A stretch of 64,000 nucleotides of DNA from Hirudo medicinalis. Taxonomy: Eukaryota; Annelida; Clitellata; Hirudinida; Hirudinidae. The DNA is taken from positions 62,001-126,000 of the forward strand of contig MPNW01000476.1 in NCBI GenBank assembly GCA_011800805.1. Reading direction: 5' to 3'. The notes beneath the pieces were generated by a model, which ran no database searches, was not told the origin of the DNA, and saw only the letters and a list, made by a program, of their open reading frames with translations. A program made the position numbers and the translations under genes. Below are positions 1-12,300 of this stretch, piece after piece; positions within the stretch are counted from its first letter, which is position 1, and the number at the start of each line of letters is the position of its first letter.

Positions 1-125
1 AAAGTGGAAAACCCTAGTTTCGCAAACTTTTCTAACCTGCGCCAAACGTTCGGAACAAGAAAAGGAAACTAAAATGAATAAACACAACATTCTCTTGACG
101 ACAGATGTTTTTATTGTTGTTGTAG

Positions 126-2637
126 AAATTGGACCAGAAGTGGTAATTGATGAACCGAAGAATGAATTTGAGTCACTCATTTCAAAGGACTCTGCCTTTT
201 TGCTCATGCCAGATGGCAGTTTGTGCTTCAAGAATGCTGTCAAATTCGTTCTCAAGAAATCAGAGGGGGATTCTAAGTTGACTGTTCAGCAATCACGAAA
301 CAAGAAAATATCTCACAATAACACAAAAGAATCTCTAGAAGATGGATCGGTGGCCTTCAAAAGTGTGTCAATCACTTCAACTATCCGGCCTTACTACAGA
401 ATTGCCGAAGATCAACAACTGATGCTCAATGAAGATGTTTTGGACAACGAAATTCAAGAAGTTATAATCTACTTGAAGCCCGCAATTTCATTTGACAATT
501 CATTGACTTATTCCTTACACGATGAAGTAGAAATAACCAATAAGCAGAAAATAAAAAGAAGAGTTATCAAGTTGGGAAATGGTAGTGAATGTATCAAAAT
601 TGATGACAATAGAATCATGACTATTTGCGGAAATTTGGAGTTGGAAGATGACGAAATTGAACAAGAATTCGACTCCCCGGGGCACATTTCAAAGACTAAA
701 ACTTGGAAGAAGACGTTACTTAAATGTATTACAGACATCCAATCTGATAAAAATAAAGCATCACCAATTATTACAAGCAGGAAATTGGAATTGTACAGGG
801 ACTCGTATCTTGCCCATGTCCGCTTACCATTGGGGTCACTCAATTCAAAGAAATGCAACGTTTTCATAACAATCGAAAATGTGGAACATCATGATGAGAA
901 GGTATATATAAAAGAAGTGAGAACAAAAGTTGAAGTATGCACCTTATCAGACTCTCAGTTGACCGAGTCTGGCAAAGCCTCGTCCTTCCGAAAACGAAGA
1001 TCACAACCGACTCGAATGAAAGTGGAACACAGTGCCGAAAGAGCGAAGTGATCACCACCGAAGTTCTTCCAGACGGCTCCCTCGGCAGAAAGAAAATAAT
1101 CACGACAACCTTCTACAAGAAACGATGGGAAACTGTTTGCGTCGATGGAATAGAAACATCTTGCAAAGAAGAAGAAATTCCAGTCGGGACAACCGAAGAG
1201 ACTCATCTGTTTCACCTGCCTTTTGTGGCAAATGACGTCGATTTAAATGATTGGGACACTGAGGTAACCGAGGTAAGAGATGAAGGTGAAAAGCAACTCG
1301 ACGGACTCAACATGAAATACAGGACAACTCATCTGAAGCTCATCCCAAGGGTTGGCCACATCACTGGTGCAGATGAAACAACTCAAGAGGTTGTCGAAGG
1401 AGAAATTAAAACTAAAGCAGACATTTCAGAATCTCAGGAAGCGTTAGAAGACGGTAGCATTCTCAAGAAAAAAGTCATCACCACCTGCTTTTATAAGCCT
1501 CTTACGAAAACCATTTCTAAGAACGGTAAGGTCATAAGTTCATCAATCTCCGAGCAAACAGTAAGCAAGGAAGTGGAGGAAATATATCTCCAGCTTCCTC
1601 CTGGCCACATTGAACCGTTTGGAAATAACCTTATAACAGAAACGACGGTTCTGCAGAGTGATGAAATGCTCAATGATCGCATACCTTCAAGGAAAAAGAT
1701 CATAAAGATGAGGGTGACCCTGCAAGACTCAGAAGCACAATCTCTAACATCGAGTGCCCAAACTGACGTTCCGTATGAACTTGACTCCATGAAGAGGATA
1801 GAAGGAGAGCTCATATCCTCCACCAACCTCTCAGAAAGAAGTTCAATAAACGAAGATGGCGAAATGGTTATATGCAAGTCCACCACGACTCGGTTTTTCA
1901 GGCCCATCGCAGAAATAACAATATCGAACGGACTGATTTCGAGCGCTCTCATCAATGAAGAAACCACCCACTTTGACATCTGTGACACCATTACCATATT
2001 GTCACCCGGTGTTGACAGTTTGAGCGATTCAAGCATTATTACCGTCAATACGGAGGACTTTTTCAATGAAAAGAATCAGGAAGGTGTCCCAATACTGAGA
2101 ACTGTGAAAACTAACAAATTGTTTAAAGTCATGGGAGCTTCAAAGGCGATTGCTTCACGGGAAACCAATGAGAAACTCCAGGGTTTGAAATCTTTATTTC
2201 CGCAATTATTTCTTGAGGAGAAAGAAATTGGAGATTCTTTTAAAATCTTCTCCCAGTCAGTAGAAAATGAACCAGTGAAAAACGTGAAGATTCAGGAATT
2301 TGTAGACATTCTCCCAGATGGCACAAAAGTCAAAAGGAGAATTACTGAGACTGTTGAAAAGAGATCGATCACTAGAAGGCTGGCAATAGAGGGGGGGGAT
2401 GGCGCCAACATAACGAAGTGCATGTTTCTCCATGACATTCACTCCACACCGGATTCTGAAGAAGGTCACCCAGCCGGGCAAGAACTTCCGGAAGGCGAAG
2501 ATGAGCTTTTTCCATTTCGTGGGTCAAGCGCCATTAAAAAGCGCTCGAGGACCAGCACGCAGAACAAATTCATATCCGAGACAAGCTTCACTATCGCCAA
2601 AGATTTGAGTGACGCCAACGATTTTTATGAATCTTAG
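126..2637 (+). CDS. Repeat-rich protein, 3' part only (possible giant-ankyrin-like tail)
   Basis: The 5' end lies outside the window. An acceptor ending at 125 (pyrimidine-rich, ...gttgttgtag) opens an exon 126-901. A donor (AAG|GTATAT) at 902 and an acceptor ending at 999 (cgaag) define a 98-bp phase-0 intron that joins the two reading frames, and the last exon 1000-2637 runs to TAG. The product shows about five diverged repeats of roughly 150-200 residues, each centred on a D-G-S/T element followed by basic and Thr-rich residues (LPDGSLGRKK, LEDGSILKKK, NEDGEMVICK, LPDGTKVKRR). The D-G-[ST]-x-x-x-[RK]-[RK] pattern recalls the C-terminal tails of invertebrate giant ankyrins, but no ankyrin, ZU5 or death domain is visible here, so that is only a suggestion. 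It is convergent with tra2. A homopolymer G8 near 2392-2399 is a possible sequencing weak point but the frame stays open through it. Confidence 0.6.
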
Positions 2638-2839
2638 AACCAACCAATCGACTACCAAAGCCCACAAGCAATCGTCCGCATCAAGAGGTCCACTCGCACT
2701 CATTCTTATTTTCTTTATTCATTCTTGTCTTTATGCGTAGACGGCCATTTAAACGGACAATTACGATAAAATTAGCCGCTAATTTCTATAATCTAGTTTA
2801 TATGTCGTAATTTTGTACTGGATATCTTTGTTAGACTTT

Positions 2840-2845
2840 AATAAA
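2840..2845 (+). promoter_or_regulatory. Polyadenylation signal AATAAA (repeat-rich protein)
   Basis: AATAAA lies about 200 bases after the stop codon at 2637, in AT-rich sequence, as expected for a short 3' UTR. A perfect 14-bp palindrome (acactacgtagtgt, 2867-2880) followed by a T run lies just downstream and probably near the cleavage site. Confidence 0.65.
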
Positions 2846-2880
2846 ACACTGCATCGTCCCTGAACGACACTACGTAGTGT

Positions 2881-3670
2881 TTTTTCTAAAGCACAGCATG
2901 ACCACAGCCACAGAAAACCAAAAACATCATATAACTCAAAGAATCCTCATGCAGCTATTTCCGAGCCACGAAGCACGTATCTCACGAATTATGACAAGGA
3001 ACAAGTATTGACCATTAGCTGCACTCTAGAAGCACTAGCCTTTTCAATAATCAACAACATTTACAAGACGTTTATTAAGCATTGTAAAAACAATTAGAGC
3101 TTAGGCCATCATGCTTGATGAGTTTGTTCCACTCACAAATAGCAGTTTATCCGTATCTTCAGCAAGTGTCTTCGTTTTCATTTCTTCAAACCTAATAAAT
3201 ACGTGCCGATTAGCAAAACCCGAAAATCATTAGAAATTATTCACACCAATTTTCAACTCCCTAAACACAACCATTTACTTGGTTATCATAACCTATCTTC
3301 ACATCGTCTTCAAAATTCAAAGCCCATCAGGTCTTCGGTCAAACCCCTAAACCGTCTTCATATCTCATACTTCATTACTTCTTCAATTTCTACTAATTTC
3401 CAATTGACTGAAGTTTTCTAATTAAGTCTTCAAAAACTTCATAATACAATCTTCAAGCTTTTCAAAGATTGAAACATTCAAAATTAAAAGTTATGTTAAG
3501 ATTTGAAAGTCTTTATTTAAAAAAACCAAAATTAAATCCAAACTGCCATGTACCATGCCTGTTGGTTCATGAAACTGGTCAACAACGGTGTTCATCAATA
3601 GCGATCTGTATCATGTTTTTTGATCGTTTTAAAACATTGATCAACCACAAAGCAATCGATCAGAGCTCGT
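2881..3670. other. Intergenic DNA and tra2 3' UTR
   Basis: No coding region is seen. The right-hand part must contain the 3' UTR of the minus-strand tra2 gene whose stop is at 3671-3673. The rest is AT-rich with no repeat or RNA gene that I can recognise. Confidence 0.5.
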
Positions 3671-5626
3671 CTACTCACAGTGAGAACGCGATCTCGATCT
3701 CGAACGAGACCTCGAATAACGTCTTGAACTGTAATAAGGGCTTCTCCCCCTGTCTGATCGATATCCTGATCTTCTGCAAGGGCAAACAACCATTAAAATT
3801 TCAGTCTTAAGTTAGAAATTAATCTTTAAATCTCAGGCTTATAGGAATATTTGTAGAGAACTCACGAAGTGGGCTTTCCAAGATATACTCCAGGAGTTGG
3901 GGTATGTGCTCTCTCTGTGATTGAATAATCAACTCTGATTGGTCTGCCATCAATCTCTGTACCTGGTGCCATCTCCTTAGCCTGGAGAGGATTAATAATT
4001 GATTTAGTAATCAGTAATCACTATTTTATATATATTGTGACTTTTCAGAAATCACAAGTTATGCTTAGCAGTTTCTTTGCCAATGCAATACCTGGAAAAT
4101 CATGAGAACATGAACTAACCTCTTTGGCATCTTGGAGACTGTGCATGTATATAAATGCAAAACCTCTGGACTTTCCAGTCTGGTGGTCATAGACAATCTG
4201 GAGGTCATCGACAGGTCCATATTTCTCGAACGCTTGTCTCAAATCTTGCTCCTGGGTATAAAGACTCAATCCAAAAACTCCAAGACACTTGCTGACTTTT
4301 GGTCTTTCCTGTTTTTTTCAAAAGGATTTTCAGTTTTCAAATTTAATGATAGTCCAATTTTTCATTTTTCAGTCTTCTAAGCATTTTCAGCCTTCCAAGC
4401 AAAACAACATATTGTACAGTCATCTGGATTAGCTGAGAAAACTGCTTCATAAAGTAGAAAAATTAAATTGCTAACTCACCCTATCCCCATCATGCCTCTT
4501 CCTTCTGGACATGGGACTCCTACTGAATCTCCTCCTATCATCATACCTGGCAGATCATCATCAAAACATGATTTTAGACATGACTAAGCAAAAACAAATT
4601 ACAGCAAATCAAATTTAATTCAAATAGCAAACCAACTTGTCAGATCTGTACCTGTCGTGACTTCGGGACCTTGACCTACTTCTGTACCTCCTATGATAAC
4701 TCCTCGATCTGCACAAATAAATTTTGTTAATCAGTAATTTCTTCCAACGATACGAGAACGTGCAAAGGTCTGCGTTTGTTGAGTGTACATTAAATAAAGT
4801 TGAAATATGGAAGGGATCTCAACCTTGATCTGGAGTACCTCCTATTTCTACTTCTTGATCTATTAGAATTAAAAAAAAATTTTTTAAGTATTCAAAGTAC
4901 TGAATCATGTAATCCAATGTTGATAGTATTAATGCACAACTCCTTAATTATATGAACATAAAATCTAACCTTGATCCCCTTTCCTCACTCAGAGAACTGA
5001 AATAAAAAGCATTGACACTCATAAATATCTCGATAAATTTATAAAAAAATATGACCAATTATTAATCAGACTACATTGGACTATCTTGAACATTAAGAAT
5101 TTAATTTTGTAACATTATTACACATTAGCCAACAGTTTTATCTTTACAACTCACAATTAATGAAATTAGATTTAAGCCAGTTAACAAAATCTGCTACATA
5201 GTTGGTTACTGGAAACATTTTGCTAAATGCAAATAATGACAGTGACTAAGTATTAATGAATATGTTCCATTTGAAACATGTAACTTCACATGTCAACCTT
5301 GACACTAGGCACAATTCATGTGTGAAATGAATTCTAGATGTATGTGGAGGTTATGTTATATAAGTATATGCGCCGCTTGCAAATAAATCGTTAGCAACAT
5401 CAGCCATATCGATTAAACCAGAAGGAAAACTTACGGAGATCGGGAAGGAGACCTCCTTCGCTTGGCTCCATGCTTAGCAATTGAGTCGCCATGTTCATGA
5501 ACTGAATTAGATCTCGAACGAGAATAAGATCCCTGAAATGACATAATCCAAAAATGAATCGAGTGAAATAAAGTAAAATTGCGTTTTGCATTGGTTTAAT
5601 GCTATCTTTACCCTAGGTCTGCCCAT
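3671..5626 (-). CDS. tra2: Transformer-2 splicing factor (SR-like, RRM)
   Basis: Nuclear RNA-binding SR-like factor that promotes exon inclusion by binding purine-rich enhancers. Nine exons on the minus strand: 5626-5612, 5532-5435, 4996-4970, 4859-4824, 4708-4652, 4546-4480, 4308-4120, 3981-3866 and 3773-3671. All have GT-AG borders and the phases close to 708 nt (235 residues). Layout: Met-Gly-Arg start, an N-terminal RS-rich domain (about 1-100) spread over small exons, one RRM (about 106-182) with RNP2 CLGVFGLS and RNP1 [10 protein letters not shown], the family linker [15 protein letters not shown], then a C-terminal RS run ending [10 protein letters not shown]. The HTPTPG linker after the RRM is diagnostic of Tra2. 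Size is close to fly and vertebrate Tra2. Divergent from MDH1. Confidence 0.95.
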
Positions 5627-6887
5627 TTCTACAGTCGAACAAAATTATCGAATATGGTTTCCAAAGCGTTGACAATGTAGTAAGCAAGTTAAGACTGATT
5701 AACTTCGAAACCAAAGATATTTAGCACCACTTTTATTAATATTTATTTTAAAATGTAATAATCAATTAATAAAATTTTTTAGTTCTAATAAAATTTTAAA
5801 ATATTTAATTCTCTAAAAAATTGAATTATCGCTGACTATTAACATTGGATGAAGTTATAAATGGAACATAATCTCAATTACTGCATGGGTTTTAACGCGC
5901 AAATTAAAAAACTTTTTAAATAATTAATTAATATACGCAATTAGACCTGCCCCAAAATATAAAACTGAACCTCGAGGTCTTTATTATTCCAGTTAAATCC
6001 ATCCAATTACGTAGTTCTGAAGTTATACAAGTAAGTTATAGATCCCAGACCAATGTATTGTATAACAATACAATTTATTTTGTTTATAAAATTTATGATT
6101 TTGAAAGAAAAGCAGCACCTATGAACAAAAACATTAAACATTGGTATTTCCTAATTTTAATGTGTATTGCTTATAAAATATTAAACAAAAATAGTTTAGT
6201 AATTTGATAAACAAGCATTTTAGCAAGTCAAACTGAAAAAATCGAACAATTGAATGCAAGCTTAACAAGTTAAACCAAACTAAAAAAAAAACACATTAAA
6301 TCATTTATTTCGTAGCACAGTCATAGCCAATAAAACAGCAAAATTAAAATAAAATTGTATCAAATGTTTCAATCAGTAAAGCGCTAAAATTCCATTTCAA
6401 GAATTAGATGCTTGAACACATGCTGAGGCTTACGATAGATTTATTTTATTGACATTCATATTAATATTCAAAAATATTTGGAATACTTTCTACTTTTCAC
6501 ATCGACGGATACGTGACTAATTAAGGTTTATGTCAAAGTGCATTACAAGAGCTTAAAATCAAATATCTAGTTATTTAACTGTTAATAAAATATTTAAAAA
6601 GTTTGCATTTATGTATCATTATTTCATAAAAAGAAAGCAGGTTAAAATAACACAATATGGTAAAATACCCTTTCAAACTGTAATAAATTCTAAAGTTTGT
6701 CGTGAAAAGAATAAAACATTTAAATACAAAGTATGTATTCAGCAATTAATTTTTAGAATTTTAATGACAACTTGATACGGGATGAACCCGCCCGAGTGTG
6801 ATCGACCTCAAAAGTTCACCTTGGTTAACCTGATAAATTCTCCTTTGCTCCCCAACGTTTTGGTGTTCGTCTGCTGAACTTGGCATT
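5627..6887. other. Divergent intergenic region between tra2 and MDH1
   Basis: About 1.26 kb of AT-rich DNA between two divergent start codons. It should hold both promoters and 5' UTRs. I see no ORF, no clear TATA box placement and no repeat family. A short GC-richer patch (6780-6890), just before the MDH1 start, is the most promoter-like part. Confidence 0.5.
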
Positions 6888-8986
6888 ATGGTGGCGCCTG
6901 TTGATCTTTTTTTTTACGATATGGAATGCTTTAATCTTTCAACACTGATTCACTTTAGTTTCGCCGTTTGCCTAATGTTGTGATTATTTTCAAAGGGCGA
7001 TTTACAAAAACCTCTCAAAGTGGTAATCACTGGAGCTGCTGGACAGATAGCTTATTCATTGTTTTATCCAGTTGCGAGGGGAGATGTTTTCGGTTCAAAT
7101 CAGGTAGATGCTGGCAATTTTCTTGGTTATTAATATATTTTGAAATATTTTTTGTAAAACTTAATATTGACTTCGATTCAGCCGATTAGCCTTGTCTTGC
7201 TCGATATCGAAGCCATGTTGGGTGCCCTCAAGGGTGTGGTAATGGAGCTGGTTGATTGTGCGTTTCCTCTGCTCAAAGGTATTTTATGTTCAAAACACAT
7301 TTCAATGATTCTTAATGTTATTGTGGTTTGTATCCTTCAGAAATAATTCCAACTGCTGATGCAAATGAGGCTTTCCAAGATGCAGATGTTGCTATATTGG
7401 TTGGAGCAATGCCTAGGAAGGAGGGGATGGAAAGGAAAGACCTGCTTAAGGCCAATGTGAGGATTTTCAAAACTCAGGGAGAAGCCATTGACAAGCATGC
7501 CAAAAAGAATGTCAAGGTTGATTGATTATAAGTCCAGATTTGTGTAACCTCTCAATTTGAAGTAACTGGTGCAATTTTATGCCTTATTAGGTCGTGGTGG
7601 TGGGCAATCCAGCAAATACCAATGCATTTATTTGCAAGAAATATGCACCCAGCATTGCTCCAGAAAACTTTACTTGTCTCACCAGATTGGACCAAAATCG
7701 TGCTCAATCCCAGGTAAGCTAGAAAAAATGTCCAAAGTCCAATTATATGTTCACAGTCTGAAGTATCATGTGACTTAAGTGGCTTTTATTAGTCGAGACT
7801 TAATTAGTTTGTTATTTTTTGTTTTGGGTTTTAGTGCATCAATTGAATTTTCTTCCTTTGATCCTACAGATTGCTTACCGACTCGGAGTCTCAGCTCAGG
7901 AGGTTGAGAATGTCATTATTTGGGGAAACCACTCATCCACCCAATTCCCTGATGTGGCACATGGATTTGCCCACCTCCATGGCAAGAAGGTGCCTGTCGA
8001 AGAGGCTGTGAAAGATGAGGCATGGCTGAAGGGTGCATTCATTTCAGTAAGTCATCTTTGCTCAGTTTGAAGTTTATGATTATTTTGTTTACATTAATTT
8101 TCATATTTGGGTTTGTTAAACAAATTAAGCAAATGTTTGATTTTCGTTTAAACATTTTCGCTTAAATCTTTTGGCAGTTTGTGAATTGTGTTTTGAAATG
8201 TTTGCAGATAGTTCAGAAGCGTGGAGCCGAGGTGATAGCTGCCAGAAAACTTTCAAGCGCCCTGTCAGCTGCCAAAGCCATCTGTGACCATCTCCATGAT
8301 TGGTGGTTCGGGACAAAGGAGGTTTGTCCATTTCACTTTATCGTGCATTCAACTAACTTACGTTTGGATTATCCAATTCGTTGCTATGTTGTTGGCTGAA
8401 ATGAGTTTTTTTGTATGTCTGATGATATATTTTCTTGCTTTCTGGTCCTTTTAAATTGTTTTGGTGGTTTTCCGAGATCGAATTCATTTTCACTTATTTG
8501 AGTTTATTTGATGAAATTAATCTGCTGCTTAACGCAAAAGATGAAAAATTGATGGTTTCAAGAAACATACAAACTCGAACACAAGCCCACAAACATTGTC
8601 GAAATGCAACTGCACATTTACATGCTCATAATTTAAATCTATAGTTTCTCTCTAAACTTGTTAAATATGCTCAGAATTTAAATAATTATAGCCTTTGCAT
8701 CACATAAAAACTCATTTTCACTGATTATACTGGGGAATTTGGTCTTGCCATGACTCAACTTCTACAATTTCAGGGCCACTGGGTCTCCATGGGTGTCCCA
8801 TCTGATGGTTCATATGGTGTGGAGAAGGGGCTCATCTTCAGTTTCCCTGTGAGCATCAAGCCAGGTGGCTCCTACACTGTCATCCAGGGCCTGAATATAA
8901 ATGGCTTTGCAAAGGAGAAACTGGAAGCAACTCAAAACGAGTTGATCGAAGAAAGAGATCAGGCTCTTGAAGCTTGTGCCAACTGA
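6888..8986 (+). CDS. MDH1: Cytosolic malate dehydrogenase
   Basis: Interconverts malate and oxaloacetate with NAD in the cytosol (malate-aspartate shuttle). Eight exons: 6888-6899, 6996-7103, 7182-7278, 7341-7516, 7591-7713, 7870-8046, 8208-8321 and 8774-8986. Phases close to 1020 nt (339 residues; vertebrate MDH1 is 334). Visible motifs: NAD-binding loop TGAAGQIA near residues 16-23, mobile-loop Arg in [16 protein letters not shown], substrate-binding LTRLDQNRA, and catalytic His193 in [11 protein letters not shown]. No mitochondrial presequence: the first exon encodes only Met-Val-Ala-Pro, so this is the cytosolic form. The tiny first exon sets the start; no other in-frame Met precedes the Rossmann strand. 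Convergent with the SH2 adaptor gene. Confidence 0.97.
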
Positions 8987-9137
8987 GTCCTTTCAATTGA
9001 TTTAACAAAGTATCTCTGGGTTGAAACTTTTTAAGTATCATTGTTTTCAACTTTTGGTGGCTTAATCTATTCTATTGGTACAAATTCTAACTTCAAAGTG
9101 GTTTGCCTTAAAATTATGATTGAATAAGTTTCATAGA

Positions 9138-9143
9138 AATAAA
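9138..9143 (+). promoter_or_regulatory. Polyadenylation signal AATAAA (MDH1)
   Basis: AATAAA about 150 bases after the MDH1 stop. It leaves only about 210 bases before the stop codon of the convergent SH2 adaptor gene, so the two 3' UTRs probably abut or overlap. Confidence 0.65.
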
Positions 9144-9352
9144 TGCAGGTTCTTGTTAGCGTCCAAAGCCGTTGAATTAACACATTGAAGGCCGTTTTAG
9201 GCTTAACTCTTTTGTTCATCGAACACAGCACCTTAAAAAATTTCTATTGAGATGAGATTAATAATAACAGATAATGAAGTTACAAATCCCCAAAGAATCA
9301 TTGCCAATCTTTTGATTGTTTCAAGCACCAAGAGGGATGCTCCCAAGTCAAG

Positions 9353-12300
9353 TCATTTATTCATGCTGTGTGCATTCACTAATGTTACTCCTTTGATCCC
9401 TGCCTTAGTCAAAATATCAATCTTTTTCTGGAAGTGGTGGTTAACAAGTTCGCTGATGGATTCAAACGCCTGAAATGATCAAGATAGCCTGACTAACATG
9501 CTCGAATTTGCAAACATCGTGTAAAATGTAATATTACTTATTTACTAGGCTAACCTCTGGAGGGTTGTTAAATAATCAGGAGTTCAAATTAGTAGTGGTG
9601 GTAATGATGAATTCCTAATTCATGTAATCTCATTTTTCCAAAGACAAGAATTAAAGTTTGAATATTAGGTGACTTGAGAGGTCGAGAACATGGATGATAT
9701 CAAGGCATGAGTTGAGTATTGGAGCAACAGTATGTGAGTCAGATGTGAGATGTTAAAGAATTGCTATTTAATTTTGAGATGCCAAAACATTTTTAAACTC
9801 ACTTTTTCATTTGGTTTTCCTTCGCCCAAAGCAAACATTGAGTCTGATCTTTTCCTGATGCGAATGTTTTTAATTTCACCATCCACATAAACAACCAATA
9901 CGTAGGGCTTGTTCAAGTCTGCACTACTTGGCCTGACCACGAACGCACCATTCTGAATTTTGGAATTATTTCAAATAAGAAGCCTCGAAGGAATTTTGAA
10001 TGATTGTCTCCCAAACACAATTAAATTAATTGGAGTGAAAACCATATTTTTGTGCATTTGTTGAATCTGCTGACCTTACTGATGGCTTGCAATGCTCTGA
10101 TAGCCTCTTCTCGATTGATTCTGTGGTACCATTTTTCATCTTCCAAGGAGATCTGCTCAAAAGTTGAATTCATCTAATTTAATTCTTTATCAATTCTTGC
10201 TCATCTCCCACAAAAATAATATATGTCTATTTAGTTTAGATAAAAGAGGCCCGGAAGTGTTGCTTTTTAAGGATTTGATTAAAGAAGTGTTATGAGGTTT
10301 GTAAGGTTGAAACCTCGGTTCTTTGGAATCTAGTAGAAAGATTGGTGAATCTAGTAGAATCTAGTAGAAAAATTAATGAATAAAATCCTTGAAATGAATC
10401 CTTGCGATTATTTTAAATTGCATCAAATTAAAAAACTCACTGGATTATTATTATTGTTATTATTTTGAATTATGACGTTTGTTTGACGAATTGGAATATT
10501 CTTTGGCGGGAGGACGGCTTTCTTTTCCTCGATTAGTTTCTCAGGTGGTCGTGCGGCCAGCGTTCCTTCAATACATTCATTGACCACATGTTCTCCTGTA
10601 GCAAACTTTGACAGCTTCGTTGGTTTGAGAATATTGGGCCCTGGTAGATTAGACAATTTTGTCGTTTCTGATATAACAACCTCTTCTTTATTTCTTGATT
10701 TCAATTGACTTCTTTTTTTAGTTATGACATCGATTTCGATTTTTTGCATTCCTGGCACACACGGATGTCGGAATTTCGTTGGAGTGATTAATTCGGGCGA
10801 ACGGTCTGTGGGCAGGTTTGGAGCACCCTCAGGAAATCTGACGTTTGTTTGCCATTCTGTATGAAACAAATACTTTTAACAGACATTTGAGCTTCACCTT
10901 CATTCATATCTTTAGCTTGTTAATTCTATTCATTATAACATGATTCAATGTCAAAAATTATACCTGGATCTACTGGAGCTAAAGGAGCCTTAGGTCTTGG
11001 AGGGAGAGAAGGTGGCTAATTCAGTACATGGTGAATTAAATTTTAACCATTTATATGAATCAATTCATAATAATATTCTATTTATGTAAAATAATATAAT
11101 TGCATAAAATTACTATATTAAAGATTAAGTTTATATAATGCAGAATGTATTCGAGACATGTAGGTAATCATTACCTTACTGTCATCTCCTATTTCATAAT
11201 CCAATCCATCTGATTCTTCATTAAGTGCTGCTTTATTACAAAATTTTAAGAGCTTTAAAAAAAGAATTCCTGACAATTAATCGACTAATTTCAACAATTT
11301 GCACCAGTAATTTTTAATAAAAATATAATTGTTGGTGGACTGAAAGTACTCGAGAAAGAGCACCGTAACCCACCATTGCAGTTTGAGTTAACCGAGAAAT
11401 GAAATTGTTATTACAATTTGCAATTACTAAACAAGAAGCAAGACCAAAATCCTGTTACCCAAAAAATAAAAACAACTGCATCTTTATATTATTACACAAT
11501 ATAATATAAAATCCACTGTCCTAACTGATATTCATTTCATATTTCTGAAACAATTTTTTGGTCACAGTTCTCATTTATCCACCATCACCCACAATAAATT
11601 TACTTTGAAGTTTAAGAAAGTTTTTTGGGATTCAATTTTAAAGGAAATTTGCTTAATACGTAATGTTGTAATTAATATATAATATTGTCATTAATTATTT
11701 CTCCAACTTTTCATATAGAAAAGTTAGTTTACCTGCTTCCTTCCTGGGTGGTGGAAGCTTTGGGGGCAGGTTTGGAAACTGTAAGACATGCTATATAAAT
11801 AACATAAGAATATGTATCAGTTACCACATAAATAAAATATTTTATAACAATGATAATAATAATAATAAAATAATAATAATAATAATAATATAATAACAAT
11901 AATAATAATAATAATAATAATAAACTAACCTTTGTAGGAGATAAAGGTGGATTTGGTGGTGGCTTGAAAGAGACGACTGCAATAAAAATTGAAAATATCG
12001 CACTACGAAGTTTGTATAGTTACAAAAATATAATTACTGCAGAAGTAATTATAAAATGATTGTCCGTCAAGTTCCTTGAATGTCAAAGGGAAGTAATTTA
12101 AAAATGAATTTTGGTTATCACGACAACGTCAATCACTCCTACCGGGCTCGTGTTTCGCAGGTAGAAGCTTCGGATCTTGGTTTCGAGACTATGAATCAGT
12201 TGAATAGGATGAACAAGTTAGTAAAATTAAATCGTTCGATACTTAATTGTAACTAATTGTGATTATTAACTATTACTATAACAACTATATATATATAATA

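Noticed and set aside
1491..2066. 191-codon minus-strand frame
   Set aside because: Opposite the main exon of the DGS-repeat protein, which shows clear repeat structure on the plus strand.
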